Assembly: GCA_902465465.1 (NCBI GenBank)
Contig: CABQNF010000071.1
Location: forward strand, 1-5,859
Reading direction: 5' to 3'
From: an uncultured Collinsella sp.
Lineage (GTDB): Bacteria; Actinomycetota; Coriobacteriia; Coriobacteriales; Coriobacteriaceae
Length of the DNA stretch: 5,859 nucleotides
Part shown: positions 5,462 through 5,859 of the stretch, one piece after another
How the letters are laid out: every line of letters starts with the position of its first letter
Position numbering within the stretch: the stretch's first letter is position 1
Notes under the pieces: generated by a model
Seen by the model: only the letters and a program-made list of their open reading frames with translations
The model's database searches: none
What the model was told of the DNA's origin: nothing
Made by a program: the position numbers and the translations under genes

Positions 5462-5859
5462 ATGGCAGAGCCGATGCTTTCCGTCTACAACATCAACGTC
5501 TGGTACGGCGCCATCCACGCCATCAAGGACATCTCCTTTAACGTCAACGAGGGCGAGATCGTGGCCCTGATCGGTGCCAACGGCGCCGGCAAGTCCACGA
5601 CGCTTAAGACCGTCTCGGGCCTGCTGCGCTCCAAGACCGGTTCCATCAAGTTTATGGGTGAGGACATTACCCATACGCCTGCCGATAAGCTGGTGGGCAA
5701 GGGTCTGGCTCAGGTTCCCGAGGGCCGTCGCGCCTTTTTGCAGATGACGGTCGAGGAGAACCTCGAAATGGGCGCCTATACGCAGCCCAAGTCCACGGTG
5801 GCTCCGGGCCTGGAGCGCGTCTATGAGCAGTTCCCGCGCCTGAAGGAGCGCCGTCGCCA
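5462..5859 (+). CDS. livF: branched-chain amino acid type ABC transporter ATP-binding protein LivF, truncated by window edge
   Basis: Second ATPase of the importer, predicted to form a heterodimer with LivG. ATG 5462 directly follows the livG stop codon, with AAGGGGGAG at 5447-5454 seven bases upstream. The 132 visible codons encode MLSVYNINVWYGAIHAIKDI, Walker A GANGAGKST (residues 38-46), the LivF-typical Q-loop AQVPEGRRAF (about 83-92, Gln84) and MTVEENLEMGAY. LivF normally has about 235 residues, so the signature, Walker B and H-loop lie beyond the right edge. The VPEGRR motif and the position after livG separate it from other ABC ATPases. The visible frame is intact. Confidence 0.95.
   Translation, partial: MAEPMLSVYNINVWYGAIHAIKDISFNVNEGEIVALIGANGAGKSTTLKTVSGLLRSKTGSIKFMGEDITHTPADKLVGKGLAQVPEGRRAFLQMTVEENLEMGAYTQPKSTVAPGLERVYEQFPRLKERRR

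Noticed and set aside
1..5859. CRISPR arrays, transposases, tRNA or rRNA genes, phage genes or a defence system
   Set aside because: No regularly spaced repeats, transposase motifs, tRNA-like clover-leaf ends or defence domains were seen on either strand.

Overview
The window looks like chromosomal DNA from a fairly GC-rich bacterium. Codon choice and the style of the proteins resemble gut Actinomycetota of the class Coriobacteriia, and Collinsella is the best guess. This is recognition from memory, not a database result. Most of the window is one branched-chain amino acid type ABC uptake operon read on the plus strand, beside a divergent amino-acid biosynthesis gene.

Layout. Bases 1-547 (minus strand) hold the N-terminal part of homoserine dehydrogenase (hom), cut by the window edge and broken by a frameshift at about base 331. 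Bases 548-750 are the short upstream region of hom. Bases 751-1050 are a decayed relic of a second livJ-type binding-protein gene: three livJ-like segments joined in frame, with the N-terminus and two large internal parts missing. Bases 1051-1321 are an AT-rich regulatory region with a candidate promoter, an inverted repeat around its -10 box and two small leader hairpins. Then follow livJ (1322-2509, lipoprotein binding protein), an intercistronic region with two tandem hairpins (2541-2602), livH (2649-3530) and livM (3540-4619) permeases, livG (4609-5461) ATPase with a frame break just before the ABC signature, and livF (from 5462) ATPase, cut by the right edge.

How the genes work together. 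LivJ is predicted to be a lipid-anchored receptor that captures a hydrophobic amino acid or related solute outside the cell and delivers it to the LivH/LivM membrane channel, which the LivG/LivF ATPase pair powers. livH to livF are tightly packed, with gaps of 9 bases or less, or overlaps, so they should be co-transcribed. livJ is separated from them by hairpins that could set a higher level of binding protein than of permease.

I found no evidence of a novel biological system. The points worth a second look are the livJ relic, the two frame breaks (real mutations or sequence/assembly errors) and the regulatory structures around livJ.
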